From Allium sativum (lineage: Eukaryota > Streptophyta > Magnoliopsida > Asparagales > Amaryllidaceae): a DNA stretch of 64,000 nucleotides. The notes under the pieces are model-generated. The model did not search any database and was not told where the DNA came from. It saw only the letters and a program-made list of their open reading frames with translations. The translations under genes and the position numbers were made by a program. This document shows positions 47,296 through 58,192 of the stretch, piece after piece. Every line of letters starts with the position of its first letter. Within the stretch, counting starts at the first letter, position 1. The stretch covers positions 355,629,863 through 355,693,862 of the forward strand of contig CM060915.1 in assembly GCA_030737875.1 (NCBI GenBank), written 5' to 3'.

Positions 47296-48189
47296 TGTAA
47301 CAACCCGAAAATCTGGGCCAGTTTAAAATTTTTATTTTGGCCATTTTAGCGAATTTTGAATATTTAAAATGAATTATTTTAAATAATATCGACGAGAAAT
47401 TTTATTTGAATATAATTCGAACGTATATATTATACGCGTCGTCGTTAGAATATAAATATTTATATATAATTATAAATAGAATTGAAAATGGCGCGGTAGT
47501 TCGATAATTCGATTTCAAACTTCAATTGAATGTACCGGGTGCAAAACAATCCGGATTTTAGTGAAACCAAAAATAATGGAATCTAATAGTGAATATCTTT
47601 CCAACGAATCCGAATAATCAAAATTTCATAGCGGGAATCAAAAGATATGTCCAGTTGAAAATTCTGAATAGTCGCTATGGAATTCAGGCCCTTAAAAATG
47701 GACATTTTGCAAACGACCTCGGATTTCGACGAAACCAGTTTGGTTGGGTCCGGGATGTGAAGTTATTGCTAGATTCCAAATTTCATAATTTTTAGAATCA
47801 ATATGTGAGCGTGGAAAAGGAAAACGTGTTTTGACCATTTCAGTTGATTTTAATCGACTGGAAATTGGCCATTTTTCAAACGGTCTCAGAATTCGACGAA
47901 ACTAGTTTTGTTAGGACCGTATCGTCGATACGAGACTAGAAAATATTTTTCTGGAATTTTTCTAGTTAGTATGTGACCCCGGTAATTTGAAATGTACGTT
48001 TAAAATTCAATATAAAGATTTAAATGTAAATTCAACGGAAACAGATTGTAACGATCAAACCAGCTTACGATACATATCCCATTGTGTTCGGAATGAGGGT
48101 AGAACGCTATGGACGACAGGCGGTGGACCTCGTTTCGAGGTCATATGTAAAAGTCAACCCTAATGCAAATTTAATAATTAAATAATAAT

Positions 48190-48540
48190 AATAATAAAAA
48201 AAAGAATTCCCTCCCCTTTTCTTCTGCCTTGGCCCCCCCCGATCATTTATCAGAAACAAATAAAAAAAAAAAAAAAGGAGAAAACCCTAACCTAAATCGC
48301 CGCCGCCCCCTGACCTGGAAGCCCACCACCAGACCGCCGACGCTCGAGCCGCCCTCGACTCCTTCTCCTCCCACCGAACGACACCTCGGAGTCCCCACTA
48401 CCCTCGCGACATCCAATCGAGCAACCCCCTGAACCACCGACGCACCCTGCCGCGAACGCCTCATCGCGACGCCTCCCTGAGCCGCCAGAACCCCTCGACT
48501 CCCCTCCTCCCCTTCGCATACCACGGTAAGCATTTAATTT
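48190..48540 (+). other. GC-rich, C-rich leader-like stretch in C
   Basis: The only GC-rich island in C. It opens with an 8-C run and an A-run, then CCGCCGCC-type codons in several frames, and ends CCACGGTAAGCATT, a plausible 5' splice site. Frames on both strands are open because of composition, so no protein is called. It may be the transcription start region. Confidence 0.45.
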
Positions 48541-49393
48541 ATTTTATTTTTATTTTTTGTTTTATGATTTCAGATTTATGAAACGATGTAAAATTAATTA
48601 CTGTATATTTCTTTTAGTTTTAAAAACAGTATTTTTAAGAGATTTGAAAACTGGATTTTGAAAAGAAATAAAGAGCAGAATTTTTTTTAAAAGCAGAATT
48701 TTTAAAGAGCAGAATTTATAAAAACAGAAATTTTTAAAGTAAATAAAAACAGAATTTTTCAAGTAAATAAAAACAGAATTTTTAAAAAAAGAAGTTAAAA
48801 CTGAAATTATATAAAAGAAAGTAAAACTGCATTTTTTAAAAAGATTTTAAAAACTGCATTTTTATAAAGGAGTTTAAAAACTGTTTTGAAAAGAAAATAA
48901 AAACTGATTTTAATAGGAAAACTGTTTTATTTTATTTTATATGAAAACTGATTTTATAAGCTTTTTTAAACTGTTTTTAAAAGCATTTTAAAAACTGATT
49001 TATAAAAATATAAAAACTGATTTTTTGTTGAAAAGATTTTTGATTATGGAAGAGATTTGATTTTTAGGAGATAAAGAAACGATTTTTATTTATAGTTGTA
49101 GAGAGTTAAAAATATAATTTTTATATTTTTAAAGAATTAAAAATATGATTTTTGTATTTTTAAAGTATTAAAAATATAACCTTTATTATATAGGAGTAAT
49201 AAAAATATGATTTTTATATTTTTAAAGTATTAAAAATATAATCTTTATAAGATAGAGAATATAAAAATATCATCTTTGTATGTGTAGCCAAATAAAAATC
49301 TGATTTTTATTTTATATACGTTGAGATAAAGTGGTAATTTTTATAAAGGCGAAAACTTTATTTTTGAAATGGAATTTTTGTCTATATAGTAGC
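48540..49393 (+). repeat. Degenerate A/T repeats based on AAAACAGAATTTTT
   Basis: Dozens of imperfect copies of AAAACTGATTTTTA or AAAACAGAATTTTT follow the C-rich island. Many are self-complementary. They grade into the clean 34-bp array. Confidence 0.7.
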
Positions 49394-49660
49394 AATATAA
49401 AAACTCGATTTTTATATATTGAACTTTGAAATAAAAACTCGATTTTTATATATTGAACTTTGAAATAAAAACTCGATTTTTATATATTGAACTTTGAAAT
49501 AAAAACTCGATTTTTATATATTGAACTTTGAAATAAAAACTCGATTTTTATATATTGAACTTTGAAATAAAAACTCGATTTTTATATATTGAACTTTGAA
49601 ATAAAAACTCGATTTTTATATATTGAACTTTGAAATAAAAATTCGATTTTTATATATGTA
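49394..49660 (+). repeat. 34-bp tandem array, about 8 copies
   Basis: Unit GAACTTTGAAATAAAAACTC plus GATTTTTATATATT, repeating exactly every 34 bases with almost no change, the last copy reading ATTCG. Each unit holds the near-palindrome TAAAAACTCGATTTTTA. Confidence 0.93.
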
Positions 49661-50650
49661 GTGGCTACGGGCAACAAAGACGATAAAAAGGCGAGTTGAC
49701 GAAGATTTCCTGCATTAGAAGTGCCGTGGAGCTAGGATAGCTATAGGTGAGAATTTCTCACCTTTCAATTTATTTTTCTAGTTATATATATATACTAGGA
49801 TGCAGACGGTGCTTAGTAGCACCCGACACAATTGTCCACAGACCATGGACTTGTTTGTTTGGTTGCATAGACTAGTTGAATTATTTGTTTGAATTGAATT
49901 GTTTGGTGAGATGAAATTGATATGATTGATGTGTGAATGGCGTGGGCCTTCACTAGACCGGGGATAAGGCTAGGCCTTGTCCCGTTTCTAGTATCGTGCC
50001 GTTATGCCGCCGAAATTTTCTAAAATATGTTAGAAAAATAAAAATATCATTTTATTGAATAAATGAATTGAATAGAAATTCATAGGTTGAAATGAAATGT
50101 TTTATCGTTAAAAATATAATTTTAACGTGAATATGAAAATAGTGAAGTGAATAAATAAATATTCATTTACAAACCAGATGGTTTGTTTATGTACACTTAT
50201 TTGAATGACATTGATAGGGACGATAAATTTTACACATCGCCCAACTGCACAAATAAAATCTGTGTTTGATTGTTTGAAACCCCACACGGGTGTTGGGATG
50301 AAATATGAATTTCACTCATCCTGATTGATTAAATATGTCGATCGATTGATTGACAGGCTGTTATGAGCGTTGAATATCTATATTTGATGCTTATACAGTG
50401 TAGTGCACTTTGGTTGATGGTTGATTATTTTCAATGTTAGTATATACATGTGTTGTATGAAAATCCATATAATTAATTTTATATGGTAATTGATTGGGCC
50501 TCATTCCAGTTTTGAAAAAGAAATATTTGAAAAGAAATATTTGAAAAAGAAATATTTGAAATAGAATATTTGAAAATAAAGGAGTATATGAAGCCGTGTT
50601 GATTAGATTGACGCCATTTTGACGTGATCGATATTTATATCGATTTTAAA

Positions 50651-51200
50651 GTGATTTCGAAATGAATTGAATTGAAAGTGATTTCGAAATGAATTGAATT
50701 GAAAGTGATTTCGAAATGAATTGAATTGAAAGTGATTTCGAAATGAATTGAATTGAAAGTGATTTCGAAATGAATTGAATTGAAAGTGATTTCGAAATGA
50801 ATTGAATTGAAAGTGATTTCGAAATGAATTGAATTGAAAGTGATTTCGAAATGAATTGAATTGAAAGTGATTTCGAAATGAATTGAATTGAAAGTGATTT
50901 CGAAATGAATTGAATTGAAAGTGATTTCGAAATGAATTGAATTGAAAACGAATTCAAAATGAATTGAAAGTGATTTCGAAATGAATTGAATTGAAAACGA
51001 ATTCAAAATGAATTGAAAACGATTTCGAAATGAATTGAATTGAAAACGATTTCGAAATGAATTGAATTGAAAACGATTTCGAAATGAATTGAATTGAAAA
51101 CGAATTCAAAATGAATTGAAAACGATTTCGAAATGAATTGAATTGAAAACGATTTCGAAATGAATTGAATTGAAAACGAATTCAAATGGAATTGAAAGCG
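50651..51200 (+). repeat. 27-bp tandem array and 22-bp variants
   Basis: Eleven nearly identical 27-bp units (GTGATTTCGAAATGAATTGA plus ATTGAAA) run from 50651 to 50947, then mixed units with ACGAATTCAAAATG follow to about 51200. Because 27 is a multiple of three the array stays open in several frames and gives false protein predictions. Confidence 0.95.
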
Positions 51201-52075
51201 AATTGAAATGAATTCAAATTGAATTGAAATTCGAATTGAATAGAAACGAATTTTAAAACGAATTTATAAAGAAGAATTCAATTTTGGCTTTGAATTGAAA
51301 TAGAAGTTGAAATAGATTTTGAAACGAATTTTAAAACTATTTATATAATTCGTTTTAAATAGAGATCGACGAAATATATATTATATATATTATATATATA
51401 ATATAATGGCCTGAATAGAACGCGCCGCGCCGCGGCAGTTCGCGAATTTCGACCATTTATTTCAAACGGACATTACGGGAGATCCGACCGTCGGATTCTC
51501 CTAAAACCGGAACCGTTGGGTTCGTATCGAAAAGAGCTTTCTAACGAATATTAGAAATTTGAAATCTAACGGTTGGATTTGGAGATACGTCCAAATCAAA
51601 TTCGAAAAAGGTCGCTGTAAGTGCAGTTTGATGGCCGTTGATGGAAATCGACTGTACGGGCCTTGATAAAATTATTAAAAATAGTAATAATTTGTGTAAA
51701 ATCATAAGAAATGATTTAGAAAGAATTGGGATGAAAAAACTCCATATTTGAAAAGATAAAAATAGATTTTTATCGAAATGAACTAGTTTTGAACTAGAAT
51801 TATAATTCTATTTATTTTTAAATAAATAAATTGAATTTGAAATGGTTTTAAAAATAACCAGAATATCCAATGATTGCATTGGAGTGGAATTGAATCGAAA
51901 TTGTCTTCGGAATATTTCGATGTTGGAATTCGTGATTATACGGATGTTGATATGGAAATTTGAAAGATATATACATATATCGCTATTTCCAATACGACAT
52001 TTGTTAGTCGTAGAATTCGATATTGAATATAAGCCGATATATTTTCTATTCAGAGCCTTGTATTGAATATCGAAT

Positions 52076-52550
52076 GTGATTTGGGTTTGTCGTGAATAGT
52101 GTCTTCACTAACACTGTTCTTGAACCCAGTTGAGAAAAGATTAAATCTTTTTATTTAGATTTAATGAAGTGTACCAATTAAATGAAATTTAATTGGAATT
52201 GAATTGGTATTGATTTTTGGGTTTATCGTGAACAGTGTTTTAAATAACACTTGTTCTTTAACCCGATAATTAATGGAACGTGATTTGGGTTTGTCGTGAA
52301 TGGTGTCTTCACTAACACTGTTCTTGAACCCAGTTGAGAAAAGATTAAATCTTTTTATTTAGATTTAATGAAGTGTACCAATTAAATGATATTTAATTGG
52401 AATTGAATTGGTATTGATTTTTGGGTTTATCGTGAACAGTGTTTTAAATAACACTTGTTCTTTAACCCGATAATTAATGGAATGTGATTTTGGGTTTATC
52501 GTGAATCGTGTTTTAAATGACACTGATTCTTTAACCCAGATAATGATTAA
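52076..52550 (+). repeat. 204-bp tandem repeat with internal hairpins
   Basis: Two units of exactly 204 bp (52076 and 52280) and a partial third (52484). Each unit contains two hairpins framed by GGGTTT.TCGTGAA and TTCTT.AACCC (for example around 52083-52127), with AGTGT/AACACT inside. Confidence 0.9.
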
Positions 52551-52711
52551 AACTAAGTGGAGTTTTAATGAATCTTTAATTAGATTGAAAAGATCGAGAA
52601 TGGAGTATCACCAGTTTTGCTCCAGGCGATAGATAAATCTTTAATTAGATTTGAACGTGAAATTTAGAAACTAACTGTCGGTTAGCCAAGCAGAATGGTT
52701 TTCTGGATATT

Positions 52712-52770
52712 GATCTGATGTTGGTTTCGGCCTTCGGGGTTAATATTTGGGGAATTATTCTCTTGATTAA
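52712..52770 (+). other. Block shared by C and B
   Basis: GATCTGATGTTGGTTTCGG and CTTCGGGGTTAATATTTGGG followed by ATTATTCTCTT, closely matching B at 14117 and 19877. Confidence 0.72.
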
Positions 52771-52844
52771 TTTACGGTTAGTGACTAATGAATTGGAATG
52801 AGGCGTATGTTGTGTTTGTGTAACACTTATTTAAAATATACGCG

Positions 52845-52885
52845 AGTTATTCGGAAAGACCGGGTTTATCCCATTCTGAATAACT
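52845..52885 (+). other. Hairpin in C
   Basis: AGTTATTCGGAA pairs with TTCTGAATAACT (one G-U), with GGG...CCC in the loop. It lies 80 bases after the block shared with B. Confidence 0.65.
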
Positions 52886-53990
52886 GATACGACGATAAGT
52901 CGAAGATGAAGACGATGGTCGAAGACCGGAGGTCTTCACGTCGTTTGGGTGATAACTGATGATCTTGATTGGGCTGTACACCCAAGAAGATGGAAACAGT
53001 TAGTGATCGTCCAGACGTACTTGGAGATCGATGGATATGCGGGGTACTAGGTGCCTCCGGTTTCGTTCAGACCCAGAACGGACTTGTAAATGGACTGTGT
53101 GTCTGACATCGGATTTCATTCTGTGTGACTGATATCGGTTGCATAGGATGGCTTGCCTGTGTGGCATGCTAAGATGCAAATGATCAAGGCTTCTGTTGAA
53201 AAGCAAAGTCTTGTGGTGATGATCAAAGCACGGCCTTTGTGGCGTAGCTTTGTGTAACGTTTACCTCGCGTGTTTCACACCCGGTATGAACCAAAAACGG
53301 GAGACGGACCTCAGGGAGGACTTGCGTTTCTTTCTAGCTAGAAGTGGCGTCAGTGGTTTTTCACGCCCTGACGAGTTTGACTTATGTGGTTGTTGCGGTT
53401 GCGAGGCGCCTCGGTTATATCGGTTTCGGCCGAATGCATTCTGGTCGGCTGACGGACCAGACTTACACCCCATAGGGTGGGGAGACGTATTGTTCAGGCA
53501 TAATAATCCACTCCGTGTGGACCGGCCCTGACGATCCAAGGGGCAGTTGCGGCTGTTCCTGAGGGGCGGGCTAGAGCGTCTCGAATCGGTTGAGGATCTT
53601 GCCCCTAGCCTCGGTTCATAGACGGAAATCCAATTTCCAAATACGTGACTTTGCGGTTTTATTTGTAAACCTATATATGGCGACATGATATATGGTACCC
53701 ATGCCGCCTATGATTGATACTTATGATTTGAAGTTGTTTTATACACTATGCACTTATTATAGTATCAAATGATTTGTTTTAAACGTATCAAGCATTCTTT
53801 GGCTGTTATAAGGGAAAACCCTATCCCCCGGCTTGCGTTGCATTGTGTGATAGGACCTGGGTCTTATAACAGCTTCATTTTTCTTTATTTAGCATTGCGC
53901 TGTTTGTTTTATGCACTGGTATTCTTGGGAGGAAACCCGTTCCGTGTTATACGGCGTGGTCCCTTGATTTACCTAATGATTTAAAATAAA
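52886..53990 (+). other. GC-richer part of C, no gene called
   Basis: Frames on both strands (53250-53531 plus, 53261-53686 minus) overlap the same bases, lack recognisable domains and sit inside the LTR-like body. I take them as chance. Confidence 0.5.
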
Positions 53991-54394
53991 GATTAATAAC
54001 TGTTTTAGTTCTCACACCAGTCACATGACTGACCTGGAGTTTATTGTTTTAACCTAAACTCTGGGTGCCCTTATTTTGACACGGGCAGCTAGTAGTTTTG
54101 GTTTTGCAGATTTATATTCACAGGATCCTGGTTTACAGCTGGAACGATATCCGGAAAGCTTTGTATCCGTATATCTCTTCTAGTTGTGTATTGTATTATT
54201 TTCCGCTGCTATGTATTTAAATGTAATTTAAATCTCTGATATTTCTGTGTAATATTCTTTTATACTCTGTATATTCTTGTAATCTGATGCATTGTTGTAA
54301 TATACAATGAAACGTTCTTCTGTATGCGTTCTGTTGTGGTTTGTTCTCGAACTATCCGACGCTTTCCTTTACGGGGAAGTTGCGGGTCTTCACA

Positions 54395-55739
54395 CTTATT
54401 CGACAGAAATCTTCACTTTCCAACAGTCGAAAATATGTCCAACTGATGTAAGTTATCATTAATCATAGGAAGCCATGACGATAGCTAGTTTGCATACGTG
54501 GAAATATTTCCATAAAGAGAAACTAAACAGGAATAACTCAATAACGTGGCCTACTTTGGGATTAATGTCTTAAGTGGTTAGATCCACTTATTAAAAGGTA
54601 TTAAGCGATAGCGTAGCTCACCTCCCATGAATGAAAGCATTAAAGGCCAATTGGGTACGAACTCGATAATCTTCACGAATAGTCCGCTTAATTGGGTTTT
54701 AAGTGGCTTGGGTCGAGGGGTCCACCTGGGGATTGGTATTAAAAGATCCGGTATGTATTTCCATAGGGCTACCTCTCCTACGGGATGTATTAAGTGACTA
54801 GGAGATTATCCAATAAGGCCAACTAGATAGTAATGAGGGGGTCCACCACAAGAAGGTCTTAAATGGTAATACGTCTACCTAACCGAGGGGTCTTAAGCGA
54901 CTACTTACTATCCCTCGCCTTATTTGGGGCATGGGTCAATATGAGTGAATGCTAAAATCCTTTATTAGTAGGACCTATAGCTAGTGTCCTCTAGTTTATA
55001 TTAGCGTTGAGTGAACCATCGATAGGTTTTATGTGACCAACAGTTTCGCCTAGGATCTTAAGTGATCAAGAGGATCCACAGTTAGCTATCATTTGATAGT
55101 GAGGTCGTAAGTGGCTCTATATGTATGCATAAATAACTAACCTCTGTATGATTAGCGAGTAGTTGAGAGCTCCACCTCCTAGTTTGGTAATTGGTTAATT
55201 GATAGTTCAAAGGCTTCATAAATATATGTGTAAACGTTCTATCTTAGTATCGTTATCGTTGGGAATGTTACCTTGGGTATGGTAGTCGGGGTCGTGCGTC
55301 AATGTTTACAAGGTTAGGCTAGAATTACTAGCCTTGATTGGCATATGCCTTTGGTTGAACCAAACGGGATACATTTGTGTATTGTAAACTGTGTTATACT
55401 CTTTCTGTTCACCAGAAATTGTTGTTCTGGCCCTCCTCCTCATTACAATCTCCTAGGTTTTCTTGAGATGGTCTGGTTCTCAAAGGTGTTTAAGTTTGGT
55501 TATCGGTTCTCGTTCTCTCCCATGCTCGGTATTGACATGGTGATTCGCTCTGATAAGGTAGTTACCCGAATCGATGCCAGTCTATCCTATTTTATTTCCG
55601 CTGTGGGTTATTTTATCGTACTCTGATTATGCTCATGCTTGTTTATTTATATGTATAATATTTACACGCTTCACGCTTAAATGGGTTTCAGTTTTGGATT
55701 TTGTCGAAATCTGGGCTCAGAAAAGTGTGGGGTGTTATA
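54395..55739 (+). mobile_element. 3' LTR of element A, second part
   Basis: After the CTTAT duplication the LTR resumes with TCGACAGAAATCTTC and ends GTGGGGTGTTATA, where the terminal CA has become TA. It contains many TTAAGTGRCC...TCCACC short repeats. Confidence 0.87.
54400..54457 (+). other. A 3' LTR stem-loop, right arm
   Basis: Continues the stem-loop split by C: AGTCGAAAATATGTCCAACT matches 8566-8585 with one change. Confidence 0.72.
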
Positions 55740-55744
55740 GGGAT
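55740..55744. other. Right target-site duplication of A (GGGAT)
   Basis: Exact partner of 6218-6222. Confidence 0.85.
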
Positions 55745-55815
55745 ATCGAATATAATACACAAAGTTGCAGACCCCGTTAAAAGCTTTACAGTAGTACTTC
55801 GGATCCAATGTATAA

Positions 55816-56499
55816 TGTAACGACCCGCACTCTACGCATCGAAGGTTCGTAGAATATTTATTTCTTTCACATTCGAAGTCGTATGGTCATGTAACTTTGG
55901 GAGACGACTATTGGGGTCATTTCCCATGTCCATGATTTTTGCCAACTTTTAAATGACCGTTTTGCCCCTAGCTGATCTTGTTTCGGCCATAACTTTTGAT
56001 TGGAAAAGAGTTTTCACATGAAAACACTTCCATTAAATCTGGATGATGGTTTACCTTTCCGTAGAGTGGTCATATGTGAAAAATGGACTTACCGTTTGGG
56101 AGATATGGACGAAATAGGGTTTAGAAAGTGAAAAACAGCTTAACCGGGCTTAATTGGGTAATTAACAACTAGGCCTAGAGGGGGATTTCGGGATTTGGAG
56201 TATTTAAGGGTTGTTAGGGTTTAGAGAATGCCCTTTTCTCATTTTTCAGCCGCCACATATCATTCCTCTCAACTTAGTAATGGCCTCCAACATCTAAAAC
56301 ATCTCTAAACCACTTTCTAATTGAAGAATTGGCTAAATTACATCAAATTAAGAAGAAATAGCACCAAAGCAAGGTTAGATCTGCTGTATAGCCTTGGGAA
56401 CAATGCCAAACAGAGGATAATTTCAGATTTGATTTTTTGTTTGTGGCAAAGGTGAGTGATTTGCATAGTTCCTCACTAATTATGGTTAATTAAGGGTAA
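55816..56499 (+). mobile_element. Element F: 5' part of another LTR
   Basis: Starts TGTAACGACCCGCACTCTACG and keeps block order like other LTRs here, including GTTTCGGCCATAACTTTTGA and a promoter-like GAGTATTTAAGGG at about 56200. It is interrupted at 56500 by G. The remainder should lie right of the window. Confidence 0.65.
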
Positions 56500-56986
56500 T
56501 GTAACACCTTGAATTTTCTATGAATATTAAATTAACGAATTTAAGAATACTTAATTTCAAATGTGAGAATTAAGGGAAATAGTTTACGCCGGTTTATGCC
56601 ATTGCGTTCATCTCGGAATTCCACTTGAGACAGAGTCTGTGTTTGCGTGAATTGGACTTCGTATGAAGAAGATATGGCCTTCCGAAATTTCAGAATTTAA
56701 ATAAATTAAAAACAACTCAGGTTCAGAAAATTTGAAATTCGAATTCCAACAGGGGAGCAGGCTGGGCGGGAAATCTCCCACCCAAGGGCCAGGTCGACCA
56801 GGGGGTCGACCTACCCATACAGGTCGACCAAGGGGTCGACCTACCCCCTCCCCCCGAGCAGATCTGATAGATGACGTTGTTTCGACTCATTGTTGAGTCA
56901 TTAGGGCTGAGGTGTTATCTATCTTGACTGGATGGTCTTGATTGCTTCTAGGGTTAATCTGACGGCTCTAAATTAATTAAAATTCT

Positions 56987-56993
56987 ATATAAG
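56987..56993 (+). promoter_or_regulatory. Probable TATA box of G
   Basis: TTCTATATAAGCAACC, about 490 bases from the LTR start, at the place equivalent to the TATA-like box of B. Confidence 0.6.
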
Positions 56994-57370
56994 CAACCTA
57001 ACTCTCAAACTAAAATCACACTAATTCATACCAAGTGCCGCCATGCCGTCAATGGAGTACCTAGAGTAGCCGCCGTTCTCTTTCAACCCAAAAGCAAGAT
57101 AGAAGCAAGAATCAAAATCAAATCTAATCTAAATTAGAATAACAATTAGTCTACATCAAAGGCGAGCAATTCAATTTCAGAATACAGATCCCAGAAAAAC
57201 AAGACCGTTCTTTTGTTTGTGAGTATAATTTCTTTCACAATTTAATTAATTAATTTAATTGTGATAAGTTATAATTGGGATTATGAGAATATGACTTTGA
57301 ATCATGTGACGTTATCGTTGACAGTTTTGTTATTGTGGATCTTTTTCATATGTTGGATTGTACTTGATTC

Positions 57371-57490
57371 ATCTTATGCAAGTTTGGGATGTTAAATCAT
57401 ATGTATATGAATCTTATGCAAGTTCGGGATGTTAAATCATATGTATATGAATCTTATGCAAGTTCGGGATGCTAAATCATATGCTAGCTT
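57371..57490 (+). repeat. 40-bp tandem repeat, three copies
   Basis: ATCTTATGCAAGTTCGGGAT plus GTTAAATCATATGTATATGA repeats three times, the third drifting. Single TTATGCAAGT motifs continue beyond. Confidence 0.88.
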
Positions 57491-58069
57491 ATGAATCTTA
57501 TGCAAGTCTGTAGGTGGATTATACAAAAATTCATATGTGAATCATGTAATTACATATGCTAGTTTATATGCAAGCATGTGACATTAATTTACATGTTTAG
57601 ATCTATATGCAAGTTCACATCTTTGTGTTTAGATCTATATTTAGATCCATGGTAGTACATAGTTATGCAGATTTATGTATATCCATTGCCTATGCAAGTT
57701 ATTGGTTATGCAAACTATTGTCATGATTCTTAGATCTATTTTATATGTTATGCAAGTTGTGATGTTGCTTTTCTTTTTATAAGTTAGACTATTTGCGAGT
57801 CTAACATAGGTCATATTAAAACGTACGAATAGCGTGGGGACAATGGGAAAATATTAAATATACATAATTGTGAATTGGCATAAAATGGCCTTAAAGGCAT
57901 ATAATTAATTTGAGACATTAATTGGTATAAATTTATATATCTGAAATTATGGACATAATTTAGGTGACAATTATGGACATAAATTAAGTTGGAATTTATG
58001 GACAAATTTGAATAGGGATATTAATCCAATTTGGGGTTAAATAATTATGTGTAATAATTAACCGCCTAA

Positions 58070-58159
58070 GACACGAGGTTAGACTCGTTTGTGGTATAAG
58101 ACTGCTCGGACCAGCCCGACAAATCCAGCAACCACAAACGGTAGTCTAATGTGAAGGTC
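58070..58159 (+). other. LTR stem-loop, G unit 1
   Basis: CGTTTGTGGT pairs perfectly with ACCACAAACG, and TTAGACT with AGTCTAA. The loop has TCGG...CCGA, a possible inner stem. Confidence 0.78.
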
Positions 58160-58192
58160 AAAGGCACAAATAAAATGTGTAACAATCGTAAA

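Larger units (their letters stand above)
47296..54394 (+). mobile_element. Element C: probable 7.1-kb solo LTR
   Basis: Starts TGTAACAACCCG and ends GGGTCTTCACA, flanked by CTTAT (47291-47295 and 54395-54399). There is no primer site, polypurine tract, gag or pol inside and no internal LTR copy, as expected for a solo LTR. A proline-rich stretch at 48230-48530 looks like a GC-rich transcribed leader, and the end section at 54000-54330 (TCACATGACTGACC, TGTAATATACAATG) resembles the U5/polyadenylation part of the B LTR. Three separate tandem arrays make it very long. It could instead be a non-autonomous element of another kind. Confidence 0.6.

Noticed and set aside
48229..48533. Proline-rich plus-strand and Gly/Arg-rich minus-strand frames
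   Set aside because: Both come from the same C-rich island. Composition alone explains their openness.
49394..49660. 34-bp repeats that might suggest a CRISPR array
   Set aside because: The units are contiguous with no unique spacers and lie inside a plant LTR-like element.
50635..51185. Long minus-strand frames with NSIHFEITF/QFISKSLSI repeats that look like a repetitive protein
   Set aside because: They are translations of the 27-bp DNA array, which stays open because 27 is divisible by three. There is no non-repeat protein context.
53250..53686. Overlapping open frames on both strands (93 and 141 residues)
   Set aside because: No recognisable domain, antisense to each other, and inside the C element body. 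Probably a result of higher GC content.
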